DNA of 31,097 bases from positions 1-31,097 of the forward strand of contig CAJTTQ010000026.1 in NCBI GenBank assembly GCA_910579145.1, in the 5' to 3' direction. Positions within the stretch are counted from its first letter, which is position 1. Each line of letters opens with the position of its first letter. This stretch comes from an uncultured Eubacterium sp. GTDB lineage: Bacteria > Bacillota > Clostridia > Lachnospirales > Lachnospiraceae. The position numbers and the translations under genes were made by a program. The notes beneath the pieces are model-generated. The model was not told where the DNA came from. It made no database searches and was given only the letters and a program-made list of their open reading frames with translations. Positions 1 to 7,243 of this stretch are shown here, piece by piece.

Positions 1-30
1 AGTATATCATAAAACGAAAGAGGGATTTTT

Positions 31-777
31 ATGGACCTGGCATCATTCTTTCAGAATCACCCCAAAACAGCCGTCGCATTTTCCGGCGGGGTGGACTCCG
101 CCTTTTTGTTATACGCCGCTGTCACCTATGGCACGGAAATAAAAGCGTATTTCGTAAAATCCGCCTTTCAGCCGCGATTTGAACTCGAAGACGCCAAACG
201 CATGGCGGCCTGTCTCCACGCCGATCTGACCGTACTGGAAACCGATCTTCTCCGCACGCCGGAAATCACGGAAAATTCCGCAAAGCGATGCTACTACTGC
301 AAAAAAGCCATCGTTACCCGGATCATAAAGGCGGCGGCCGAAGACGGGTTTTCCGTCGTACTCGACGGCACAAATGCCTCAGATCAGGCAGACGACCGCC
401 CGGGAATGCAGGCACTCAAAGAATGCGCCATCCGCTCCCCTTTACGGGAATGCGGTTTGACAAAGGCGGACATACGGCGGTTATCAAAAGAAGCCGGCCT
501 GTTCACCTGGGACAAGCCGGCTTACGCCTGCCTTGCCACAAGAATCCCGTCCGGCTCGCCCATTACAGCAGAAAAACTAGAACGCACGGAGTACGCCGAA
601 CAAGTTCTGTCTTCCCTCGGTCTGACTGACTTTCGTGTCCGTCTGTTCGAAAACGCAGCTAACATACAGGTTCCCGCGGCACAGCTTGATGCCGTCATGG
701 AAAACCGGACGCGCATTGTCACGGAACTGAAGCCATTGTATACCAATGTTTTTCTTGATTTGGAGGTTCGCACATGA
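31..777 (+). CDS. larE: LarE, ATP-dependent sacrificial sulfur transferase for the nickel-pincer cofactor
   Basis: LarE is a cytoplasmic PP-loop enzyme. It adenylylates the carboxylates of the pyridinium biscarboxylate mononucleotide made by LarB and transfers sulfur to give the bisthiocarboxylate that LarC later loads with nickel. Seen here: 248 residues, the PP-loop SGGVDS at residues 18-23, a CYYCK motif (Cys87, Cys90), and ACLATR containing Cys167. By motif position Cys167 corresponds to the cysteine that gives up its sulfur in the Lactobacillus enzyme; this assignment is inferred. The ATG is preceded by AGAGGG at a spacing of 6. The stop overlaps the larB start (ATGA), so it is the first visible gene of a coupled larEBC operon. 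The operon promoter is not visible because only 30 bases precede the gene. Length and motifs fit the family well. Confidence 0.95.
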   Translation: MDLASFFQNHPKTAVAFSGGVDSAFLLYAAVTYGTEIKAYFVKSAFQPRFELEDAKRMAACLHADLTVLETDLLRTPEITENSAKRCYYCKKAIVTRIIKAAAEDGFSVVLDGTNASDQADDRPGMQALKECAIRSPLRECGLTKADIRRLSKEAGLFTWDKPAYACLATRIPSGSPITAEKLERTEYAEQVLSSLGLTDFRVRLFENAANIQVPAAQLDAVMENRTRIVTELKPLYTNVFLDLEVRT

Positions 778-1550
778 AAACAGGGATCAAAGACATCCTC
801 ACCGCCGTCCATAACGGAACGCTGTCGGTAGAAGAAGCTTTGCTGGCAATCAAAACAAAGCCGTTTGAAGACATCGGCTACGCGAAAGTCGACCTTCACC
901 GAAACGTGCGGCAGGGGGCGGCCGAGGTCATATATGGAGCCGGGAAAACAACCGCCCAGATCATCGGCATATTGGATACCATGAGAAAAAACGGTCAGGA
1001 TGTGGTACTCATTACCCGCCTTTCCAAAGACGCCGCCCATGAGATCCGGCAACACCACCCCCTGCATTTTCATGAAGAGGCCGGCATCGGCATTGTCGGG
1101 GAACCGGAACAGGCGGACGGCATCGGAACGATCGTGGTCGCCACCGGGGGAACGAGCGATATACCCGTCGCCGAAGAAGCCGCCCTGACGGCCGAGGTAC
1201 TGGGAAATGAGGTTTCACGGGTTTATGACGTCGGAGTCGCCGGTCTCCACCGTCTGCTCGCCCAGAAAGAAATCCTGATGAGTGCGAGCGTCATCATCGC
1301 CGTAGCCGGCATGGAGGGGGCGCTAGCCAGCGTGATCGGCGGTCTCGCCGACTGCCCGGTCATCGCTGTTCCGACCAGTGTCGGGTACGGGTCATCCTTT
1401 GGCGGACTCTCGGCGCTTCTATCCATGCTGAACAGCTGTGCAAGCGGCGTCTCGGTCGTTAATATTGATAACGGGTTCGGCGCCGGTTATCTCGCCAGCA
1501 TGATCAACCATATGGAAGCAAAAAAAAACGCAGAAAGGATGATACGATGA
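774..1550 (+). CDS. larB: LarB, nicotinate mononucleotide-type carboxylase/hydrolase for the nickel-pincer cofactor
   Basis: LarB carboxylates the pyridinium ring of nicotinic acid adenine dinucleotide at C5 and hydrolyses the product to the biscarboxylate mononucleotide, the first step of pincer cofactor synthesis. Seen here: 258 residues, with a C-terminal PurE/AIR-carboxylase-like region containing VATGGTSD (122-129), DVGVAGLHRL (152-161), VAGMEGALAS (177-186), PTSVGYGSS (200-208) and NIDNGFGAGY (230-239), all typical of LarB. It starts inside the larE stop (ATGA), with GGAGG seven bases upstream, and its stop overlaps the larC start in the same way. All three proteins should therefore be made from one message by coupled translation. 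The reaction is established for the family; nothing in this copy looks degenerate. Confidence 0.95.
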   Translation: MKTGIKDILTAVHNGTLSVEEALLAIKTKPFEDIGYAKVDLHRNVRQGAAEVIYGAGKTTAQIIGILDTMRKNGQDVVLITRLSKDAAHEIRQHHPLHFHEEAGIGIVGEPEQADGIGTIVVATGGTSDIPVAEEAALTAEVLGNEVSRVYDVGVAGLHRLLAQKEILMSASVIIAVAGMEGALASVIGGLADCPVIAVPTSVGYGSSFGGLSALLSMLNSCASGVSVVNIDNGFGAGYLASMINHMEAKKNAERMIR

Positions 1551-2767
1551 AATCATTATACATTGACTGCGGCATGGGCGCCGCGGGCGACATGCTCACA
1601 GCGGCCCTGCTGGAACTGCTGCCTGACCCCGATGCAGCCGTCACGGAACTTAACGCCTTAGGCATTCCCGGCGTGCGATTTAGCAAACACCCTTCCACGA
1701 AGTGCGGGATACTTGGTACACACGTTTCCGTGAAGATACATGGCAGGGAGGAGACCGATCTTGCGCAGCGGCATGGACACAGGCACTCACTGGAACACGA
1801 ACACGCACATGAACATCCAAACCACTCCCACAGCAGCCTGCACCAGATCGGGCACCTGTTAGAAAACCTGCCAGTCTCACAAAACGTCAGGAATCATGCG
1901 ATTTCCGTCTATGATCTGATCGCCCGGGCAGAGAGCAGCGCCCACGGCGTTCCCGTATCAGAGATCCATTTTCATGAAGTCGGCACGATGGACGCCGTCG
2001 CGGATGTTACCGCGGTCTGTCTGCTCATGGAAAAACTTGCCCCGGACGAGGTCATCGTCTCCCCGGTCCACGTCGGCAGCGGCCAGGTGGCGTGCGCGCA
2101 CGGCATCCTGCCCGTACCAGCGCCCGCGACTGCCCACATCCTGCGCGGCGTGCCGATCTACGGCGGCAGCATCCAGGGCGAATTGTGCACGCCGACCGGC
2201 GCGGCACTTCTAAGGCATTTTGCCACACAGTTTGAGGACATGCCTGTCATGCAGGTAGAAAAAATCGGATATGGCATGGGGACCAGGGACTTTCCCGCCG
2301 CAAACTGCGTACGGGCCATGATCGGGGAAGCATCAGACGGACAGACGGAAACCATCTGGGAGCTGCAATGCCAGGTGGACGATATGACTGCCGAAATGAT
2401 CGGTTTTGCGGCCGAACGCCTGCTCGACGGCGGCGCCCTCGATGTGTTCACCGTTCCCGCCGGCATGAAAAAATCAAGACCCGGCACCCTCTTTACCGTT
2501 CTCTGCCGCGGACAGGAAAAAGAAGCGATGCTATCCCTGCTGTTTCAGCATACGACGACGCTCGGCATACGGGAAACCAAACAGCGCCGGCACGTTTTAG
2601 CGCGCGCGGTTGAAACACGCGACACCCCATTCGGCCCGGTGCGGGAAAAAATATCCTCTGGATACGGCGTCACGCGATCCAAACTGGAATACGAGGATCT
2701 GTCACGCATCGCGAGAGAACTTGACATCAGCATAGAAGAACTGAAAACACGCTTGAACATTGGATAA
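1547..2767 (+). CDS. larC: LarC, CTP-dependent nickel insertase (single uninterrupted ORF, His-rich insert)
   Basis: LarC inserts Ni into the bisthiocarboxylate mononucleotide in a CTP-dependent cyclometallation, the last step before the cofactor is attached to LarA-type enzymes. Seen here: 406 residues with the family N-terminus (LYIDCGMGAAGDML), the EIHFHEVGTMDAVADV segment, and the C-terminal domain (QCQVDDMTAEMIGFA onward). Residues 76-103 hold 11 histidines in alternating H-x-H spacing, a probable nickel-holding stretch. In Lactobacillus plantarum larC1 and larC2 are joined by programmed frameshifting. Here both halves lie in one frame, so no frameshift is needed. AAAGGA lies seven bases before the ATG, which overlaps the larB stop. 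The next promoter overlaps the last codons. No larA homologue is seen nearby; it could lie upstream of the window. Confidence 0.94.
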   Translation: MKSLYIDCGMGAAGDMLTAALLELLPDPDAAVTELNALGIPGVRFSKHPSTKCGILGTHVSVKIHGREETDLAQRHGHRHSLEHEHAHEHPNHSHSSLHQIGHLLENLPVSQNVRNHAISVYDLIARAESSAHGVPVSEIHFHEVGTMDAVADVTAVCLLMEKLAPDEVIVSPVHVGSGQVACAHGILPVPAPATAHILRGVPIYGGSIQGELCTPTGAALLRHFATQFEDMPVMQVEKIGYGMGTRDFPAANCVRAMIGEASDGQTETIWELQCQVDDMTAEMIGFAAERLLDGGALDVFTVPAGMKKSRPGTLFTVLCRGQEKEAMLSLLFQHTTTLGIRETKQRRHVLARAVETRDTPFGPVREKISSGYGVTRSKLEYEDLSRIARELDISIEELKTRLNIG

Positions 2768-2781
2768 TCCTCCTGTATAAT
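2753..2781 (+). promoter_or_regulatory. Sigma-A-type promoter for the xylanase, embedded in the 3' end of larC
   Basis: TTGAAC (2753-2758), a 17-base spacer and a perfect TATAAT (2776-2781). The -35 lies inside the last larC codons and the -10 just past its stop. Predicted transcription start is near 2788, about 58 bases before the xylanase ATG. No hairpin with a T-run separates larC from this gene, so read-through from larC is also possible. Confidence 0.7.
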
Positions 2782-2790
2782 AGAAGAAAA

Positions 2791-2810
2791 ACCGGAACTA
2801 AAAAACCGGT
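2791..2810 (+). other. Short inverted repeat at the predicted 5' end of the xylanase mRNA
   Basis: ACCGG (2791-2795) can pair with CCGGT (2806-2810) across a 10-base A-rich loop, starting about three bases after the predicted transcription start. It lacks a T-run and sits after the promoter, so it is not a terminator. A 5'-end stem of this kind could protect the message, but the stem is only five pairs. Confidence 0.3.
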
Positions 2811-2845
2811 CTGCACAAATAATAACATGAGTAGGAGGAATTCAT

Positions 2846-4405
2846 ATGACTGCATCCATTAAAAAAACGCCAAATGGCATTTCCAGGCGTATCATCGCAC
2901 ATGCTGTTTTATTTGGCGCTGTAGTCTCAGTTATCGCACCGGGAACACCAGCCGGCGCCAAAGCAAAAAAACCAAAGCTTTCCGCAAAAAAAGTAACGGT
3001 TACCGAGGGGAAAACGAAAACCATAAAATTGTCCCGCGCGGGAAAAAAAGCGAAAGTGACATGGAAGACCAGTAATAAAAAGTATGTAAAACTTACCAAA
3101 AAAACAAAGACATCCTGCAAGATCAAAGGTGTCAAAAAGGGAACCGCCACGGTATCCTGTTCTGTAAAACTGAACAAGAAAACATATAAGCTCAAATGCA
3201 AAATTACCGTAGCAAAGAAGAAGATCGTAAATGCGCCGAGCATCCTGGCCGCCTATAAAGACATCATCCCGAACATGGGCGCCGCCGTCAATTACGGAAG
3301 TTCCGCTCCGAGAGAGCTGCGCAAAAACAACACACTGGCGTTTATCAAAAAACATTTTAACAGCTTTACGCTGGAAAATGAAATGAAACCGGATAACATC
3401 CTCGGCTTCAAGTCAAAAACGATGACCGTAGCCGAAGCAAAAGCAGCCGGATACTATATACCGGAAAACTACAGCGAGCCGACCGTTCCGCAGCTTAACT
3501 TCCGCGAGGTGGACGGCGCGATGGAAGTCGCCGCGAAAAACGGACTGCGCATGCGCGCCCACACGCTCGTGTGGCACAGCCAGACGCCGAGCTGGTTCTT
3601 CCTCAAATCCTACGACAGCTCTTCCTCTGTCGTTTCCACCCAGACGATGGACGCGCGCCTGGAGTTCTATGTACACAATGTAATGGCGCACGTCATGGAA
3701 AAAGAAAAAGCGCTGACCGGTTCCGCCGGAAGCATCGTCTACGCGTGGGATGTCGTAAATGAATACCTGCACCGCGGTTCTTTCGGAAAGACCGTGTGGG
3801 ACAGCGTATACGGCAATATGGGCGCTTCGCCTTCCTATGTAAAAAAAGCGTTCCAGGTCGCATACGGCGTCCTGAAAAGCTATGAGGTCCAGGACAAGGT
3901 GACTCTCTTCTATAATGACTATAACACATACTTTTCCGTGCAGCAGGTACTCGATCTCGTAGCATTTATCAACAAGGACGAGCCGGAAAAGATCTGCGGC
4001 GGCATCGGGATGCAGAGCCATGTCGACGTGAAAGTACCGACGGTCAAACAGTACGGCGACGCGCTGGAAAAATTCCTTGCTTCCGGTTACGAAATCCAGA
4101 TCACCGAGCTCGATTTCACGATCAATTTTGACACGGAAGGCTCCTCTGCCACATACGCATACCGGGACGAAAAAGAGACCAGTGCCGACCAGAAAAAGTT
4201 TGTGAAGGAACTGATGGAAACGATCGTAACAAAACAGAAAACCCGCAACACCGCCGTAAATCCAAAGGGAATCACCGGCATCACACTGTGGGGGCTCTGT
4301 GACAGCACGTCCTGGCGTTCCCAGTGCAAACCGCTCCTGTTCGGAAAAACGATCAACGATCCGAAAGGCTCTTTGTTCGCCTTTGTAGGTGCCGCGAAGA
4401 AATAA
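2846..4405 (+). CDS. Secreted GH10 endo-1,4-beta-xylanase with N-terminal lysine-rich Ig-like domain
   Basis: It cleaves internal beta-1,4 bonds of xylan outside the cell. In order: a signal peptide (basic start, hydrophobic core about 17-33, likely cleavage after Ala38 in PAGA-K); a lysine-rich beta-sandwich-like domain (about 39-126) resembling bacterial Ig-like repeats; and a GH10 barrel (about 130-515). The barrel shows FTLENEMKPD (174-183), AHTLVWHSQTPSW (238-250), the acid/base Glu306 in WDVVNE, the nucleophile Glu421 in ITELDF, and GITLWGL near the C-terminus. The start is firm: AGGAGG sits seven bases before the ATG. It has no dockerin, LPXTG motif or S-layer domain, so release or ionic attachment to the wall is likely. 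It has its own promoter, and a hairpin terminator follows. The activity is secure; whether glucuronoxylan or arabinoxylan is preferred cannot be read. Confidence 0.95.
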   Translation: MTASIKKTPNGISRRIIAHAVLFGAVVSVIAPGTPAGAKAKKPKLSAKKVTVTEGKTKTIKLSRAGKKAKVTWKTSNKKYVKLTKKTKTSCKIKGVKKGTATVSCSVKLNKKTYKLKCKITVAKKKIVNAPSILAAYKDIIPNMGAAVNYGSSAPRELRKNNTLAFIKKHFNSFTLENEMKPDNILGFKSKTMTVAEAKAAGYYIPENYSEPTVPQLNFREVDGAMEVAAKNGLRMRAHTLVWHSQTPSWFFLKSYDSSSSVVSTQTMDARLEFYVHNVMAHVMEKEKALTGSAGSIVYAWDVVNEYLHRGSFGKTVWDSVYGNMGASPSYVKKAFQVAYGVLKSYEVQDKVTLFYNDYNTYFSVQQVLDLVAFINKDEPEKICGGIGMQSHVDVKVPTVKQYGDALEKFLASGYEIQITELDFTINFDTEGSSATYAYRDEKETSADQKKFVKELMETIVTKQKTRNTAVNPKGITGITLWGLCDSTSWRSQCKPLLFGKTINDPKGSLFAFVGAAKK

Positions 4406-4437
4406 GAAAAAAATCACACAGATCCGTTTATAGATAG

Positions 4438-4472
4438 AAAAAGACCAGTCCACGATCCGCACTGGTCTTTTT
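4438..4472. terminator. Bidirectional intrinsic terminator between xylanase and GH31 genes
   Basis: A 12-pair stem (4438-4449 with 4461-4472, core AAGACCAGT/ACTGGTCTT) closes an 11-base loop. It is flanked by A-runs on the left and a T-run on the right, so it can terminate both the + strand xylanase and the - strand GH31 transcripts, which converge here. Confidence 0.88.
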
Positions 4473-4492
4473 TATTATGCAGCCCCAAACCC

Positions 4493-6514
4493 TTACAAAC
4501 TCTCAATCGTCCGCGTCACCTGGCTGTCCGTATGGATGCCGTCATCATCATACCGCTCATACCTGGCGCCCTCGTACCCGATCACTTTCATTGTCCGCAT
4601 GTCGATCTCATCCACGCACGGCGCCGCGTCCACTAACGGGATACACCTTCCGGCGCGGATAAAAAGCGGCACTTCATCGACATCAATCTCTACATAATGA
4701 TGCCCCGGCCCCAGCGTTTCTACTGAATAACAGCCATCCTTCTTAAATTTCACAAACCGCATCTCTTCCGGCAGATATACGTAACGCCCCCTCGCGTTCT
4801 CTGTATAAACCGGCGCGATCATGATCTCATCGCCGATGACGAGCTGATCCTCGACACCTCGCGCAAACGCATCCCCGGGATATACAAACGCCAGCGGCCG
4901 GCAATACATATCATCTGAATACGCCGCTTTCAAATATTCGCTGTACAGATAGGGCAAAAGGCGGTATCTCGTCTCAATGACACCGCGAAACGCCTCGGTA
5001 TCCCCAAACTGGTAAGCTTCCTGATCCCTCGTCCCGATCGCGGAGTGATCTCTCATAAGCGGCGTAAATACGCCTAACGCCAGCCAGCGGAGCAATAGCT
5101 CCCTCGTCGTATCCGCCCCAAACCCGCCTAAATCCGCACCGGCATATAAAAATCCACACATGTTGAGAGAGGGAAGCATTTTCAGGTTCAGGAGCAGATG
5201 TGACCACCACGAGTGGTTGTCCCCCGTCCAAATGCCGCCATACCGGTGCATTCCGATATACGACGCGCGGGAAAACAACAAAAACCTCCGGTTCGGGGCA
5301 ATGCGCCCAAACGCCTGTGCCGCCGCTTTCGTCATATGATACCCGTACAGGTTATGCACCAGATCGTGCCGGATCATCTCCCCATTGACCGAGTGGTAAA
5401 AACGTCTGTAGTCCGCCTCGGCATTTGCGAGGCCGCCGGCCGTCTGCTGGATCTTGTGCACATCCGCCATGCCGCGTTCCATCTTCTGACAGGATGAGAT
5501 CACTTCCTGCAGTTGCCGGACGCCCTCCTGTGAATAAAAAATGGCCGGCTCATTCATATCATTCCAAAACCCTTCGATCCCCTGGTCTGTCAGGCTGCGG
5601 TAATGATCCCCAAACCAATTCGCCGCCTCTTCATTCAATACATCGGGAAAATGTGTCTCCCCGGGCCAAACCGCCGCCGTAAAATCACTGCCGTCTTCCC
5701 GTTTGCAAAAATACCCGCCCCGCACTCCCTCGTCATAGACCGGATACCCCTCTTCGACTTTCACCCCGGCGTCAATGATCGGGATCAGACGGATGCCACG
5801 CCCCCTCATCTCGGCGACAAATGCCGGAAAATCGGGAAACTCATCCTCATTCACCGTAAAATCCTTATAGTCCTGCATATAATCAATGTCCATATAGATC
5901 AGATCCAGCGGAATGCGGTTCGCGCGGTATCCGTCCGCGACATTTTGGAAATCCTCTTTTGTTCTGTACCCCCACCGGCTCTGTCCGAACCCAAACGCAA
6001 ACTTCGGTGGGATGTAACTCCTGCCGATGATCTTCCGAAACTGTTTCACAACGTCATACGCCGAATCCCCTTCTATTACATATAAGTACAAATCGGCGCG
6101 CTCACAACTCACAGTCATCCGCTCGGTTTTTTCATAGCCGATATCAAACGTCATTCTGGACGGATAGTCAAAAAACAGGCCAAATGTTTCCGCGCCGGAA
6201 ACGACGATAAAATTGTGCGCGCCATACAGGGAACGCTTATCCTCTGTGTGGTTTGGCTGGTCTGTGCAGTCGCTCACGTAACGGTATCCCCGTTTATTGA
6301 TCCCGCGGTTTGCCTCGCCGAGCCCGTACACGATATCCTCATCATGCAGTACATAGTGGTACGAAAACGATCCCGCCGGCCTCTTCTCCCCGCACGCCGC
6401 CACTTCATCTCCACACCGGATCTCCCCATACGGCGGCAATCCCTTAGCCTCCCCGATCTGCCCCTCGACAGCACCCGTCTCAAACGGTCTTCCAAATCTA
6501 TATTTTCTAATCAT
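4493..6514 (-). CDS. GH31 alpha-glucosidase (cytoplasmic)
   Basis: It hydrolyses alpha-linked glucosides from the non-reducing end. It is 673 residues, with an N-terminal beta-sandwich (about 50-150, YHYVLHDEDIVYGLGE) and the GH31 barrel (about 170-560). The nucleophile is Asp319 in GFWNDMNEP and the probable acid/base is Asp432 in WTGDNHSWWSHL. IDYMQDYKDFT (210-220) and GADLGGFGADT (458-468) are also typical. The WNDMNEP form favours alpha-glucosidase over alpha-xylosidase, which usually has KTDFGE. There is no signal peptide. The start overlaps the end of the upstream PII-like gene by eight bases and its GGAGG lies inside that gene at spacing 6, which points to translational coupling. The pairing with a PII-like regulator and a DUF1538 membrane protein is unexpected for a glycosidase. 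The substrate is not readable from sequence. Confidence 0.92.
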   Translation of the reverse strand: MIRKYRFGRPFETGAVEGQIGEAKGLPPYGEIRCGDEVAACGEKRPAGSFSYHYVLHDEDIVYGLGEANRGINKRGYRYVSDCTDQPNHTEDKRSLYGAHNFIVVSGAETFGLFFDYPSRMTFDIGYEKTERMTVSCERADLYLYVIEGDSAYDVVKQFRKIIGRSYIPPKFAFGFGQSRWGYRTKEDFQNVADGYRANRIPLDLIYMDIDYMQDYKDFTVNEDEFPDFPAFVAEMRGRGIRLIPIIDAGVKVEEGYPVYDEGVRGGYFCKREDGSDFTAAVWPGETHFPDVLNEEAANWFGDHYRSLTDQGIEGFWNDMNEPAIFYSQEGVRQLQEVISSCQKMERGMADVHKIQQTAGGLANAEADYRRFYHSVNGEMIRHDLVHNLYGYHMTKAAAQAFGRIAPNRRFLLFSRASYIGMHRYGGIWTGDNHSWWSHLLLNLKMLPSLNMCGFLYAGADLGGFGADTTRELLLRWLALGVFTPLMRDHSAIGTRDQEAYQFGDTEAFRGVIETRYRLLPYLYSEYLKAAYSDDMYCRPLAFVYPGDAFARGVEDQLVIGDEIMIAPVYTENARGRYVYLPEEMRFVKFKKDGCYSVETLGPGHHYVEIDVDEVPLFIRAGRCIPLVDAAPCVDEIDMRTMKVIGYEGARYERYDDDGIHTDSQVTRTIESL

Positions 6515-7193
6515 CTTCTTCCTCCAATACGTGCAGTCCGGCAGTTCCCGTCACCGGGAGAGAAAACACGATCGCCCCGGCCGGACTTTTCGTCCCCGCC
6601 TGCTCCATGATCGCCCTCATGATCTCATTTTTCTGTCCCGAACGCACCACGATAAAAATCATCTCTTTTTCTTCCGCCAAAGAAATCCCTAAAAATTTCC
6701 TCGCGTGCTCCATTCCGGTTCCCTTCGCGTGGACGACCGTCCCCCCCGGCGCATGGGCGCTTCTGGCGGCATCCATGATCGTCTCCATATAACCCGCGTT
6801 CGCTACCGCGACCAAAAGTTCAAAATCCGTCTGTTTCAATGTACTCTCCTCCTCGATCTCAACCTCCTGGCCTACGGTCAGGTAATGCAGCGCCTTCTTC
6901 CCCCCGATACTGCTGAGCGGTATGACAAACGCGATCCCCCGGCCCGGAATTTCGATGTGCATCGTTTGATACAGCTCTTTGCGCAGATGTTTCCACGTAT
7001 TCCAGGTCACAAACGAAAAATAGATCGCTTTCTCCACCGCCTCCATTCCCAGATAATCCAGGATCATGCTGTTTGCCGTGCCATTTCCGAGAACGGTCAG
7101 CGTGATGTGGATATCATTGCGCTTAAAAAACTCGATAAACTTATGGCGCATCCCGCGGTTGGTAATGATCCCCAGCATATAAAGCTCATTCAT
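6507..7193 (-). CDS. Tandem PII-like signalling protein (P-II family regulator associated with DUF1538)
   Basis: Small PII trimers bind nucleotides and metabolites and control membrane transporters or enzymes. This protein has 228 residues, about twice a single PII subunit. The N-terminal half (3-95) and C-terminal half (123-217) both show PII-like layout. The C-terminal half is the clearer, with a T-loop-like segment (HAKGTGMEHARKFLG, 156-170), the strand EEKEMIFIVV (174-183) and GAIVFSLPVTGTAGL near the end. It follows the DUF1538 gene by 50 bases and overlaps the GH31 gene by eight. AAGGAG sits five bases before the ATG. Pairing of PII with DUF1538 proteins is a recurring arrangement and suggests it gates that transporter, as GlnK gates AmtB. 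The ligand and the role of the glycosidase partner are unknown. The uridylylation tyrosine of GlnB was not found. Confidence 0.82.
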   Translation of the reverse strand: MNELYMLGIITNRGMRHKFIEFFKRNDIHITLTVLGNGTANSMILDYLGMEAVEKAIYFSFVTWNTWKHLRKELYQTMHIEIPGRGIAFVIPLSSIGGKKALHYLTVGQEVEIEEESTLKQTDFELLVAVANAGYMETIMDAARSAHAPGGTVVHAKGTGMEHARKFLGISLAEEKEMIFIVVRSGQKNEIMRAIMEQAGTKSPAGAIVFSLPVTGTAGLHVLEEEDD

Positions 7194-7243
7194 CCTAACT
7201 CCTTTCCCCGGCCGGGCTCCGTCATGCTGCCCGCCAGGCCAGC

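Noticed and set aside
522..1073. 183-codon - strand frame opposite larE/larB
   Set aside because: It lies wholly antisense to two well-supported, overlapping lar genes and has no recognisable motif.
1547..2767. Programmed frameshift in larC
   Set aside because: The full-length product is in one frame with both family halves present, so no slippage is required.
3413..4462. 349-codon open frame on the - strand opposite the xylanase
   Set aside because: It mirrors the codon pattern of the GH10 gene, whose catalytic motifs are intact on the + strand. The antisense translation has no recognisable domain and would run through the hairpin terminator.
7194..7243. GC-rich possible hairpin between the DUF1538 and PII genes
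   Set aside because: It pairs only with a bulge, lacks a T-run and is too imperfect to support as a regulatory element.
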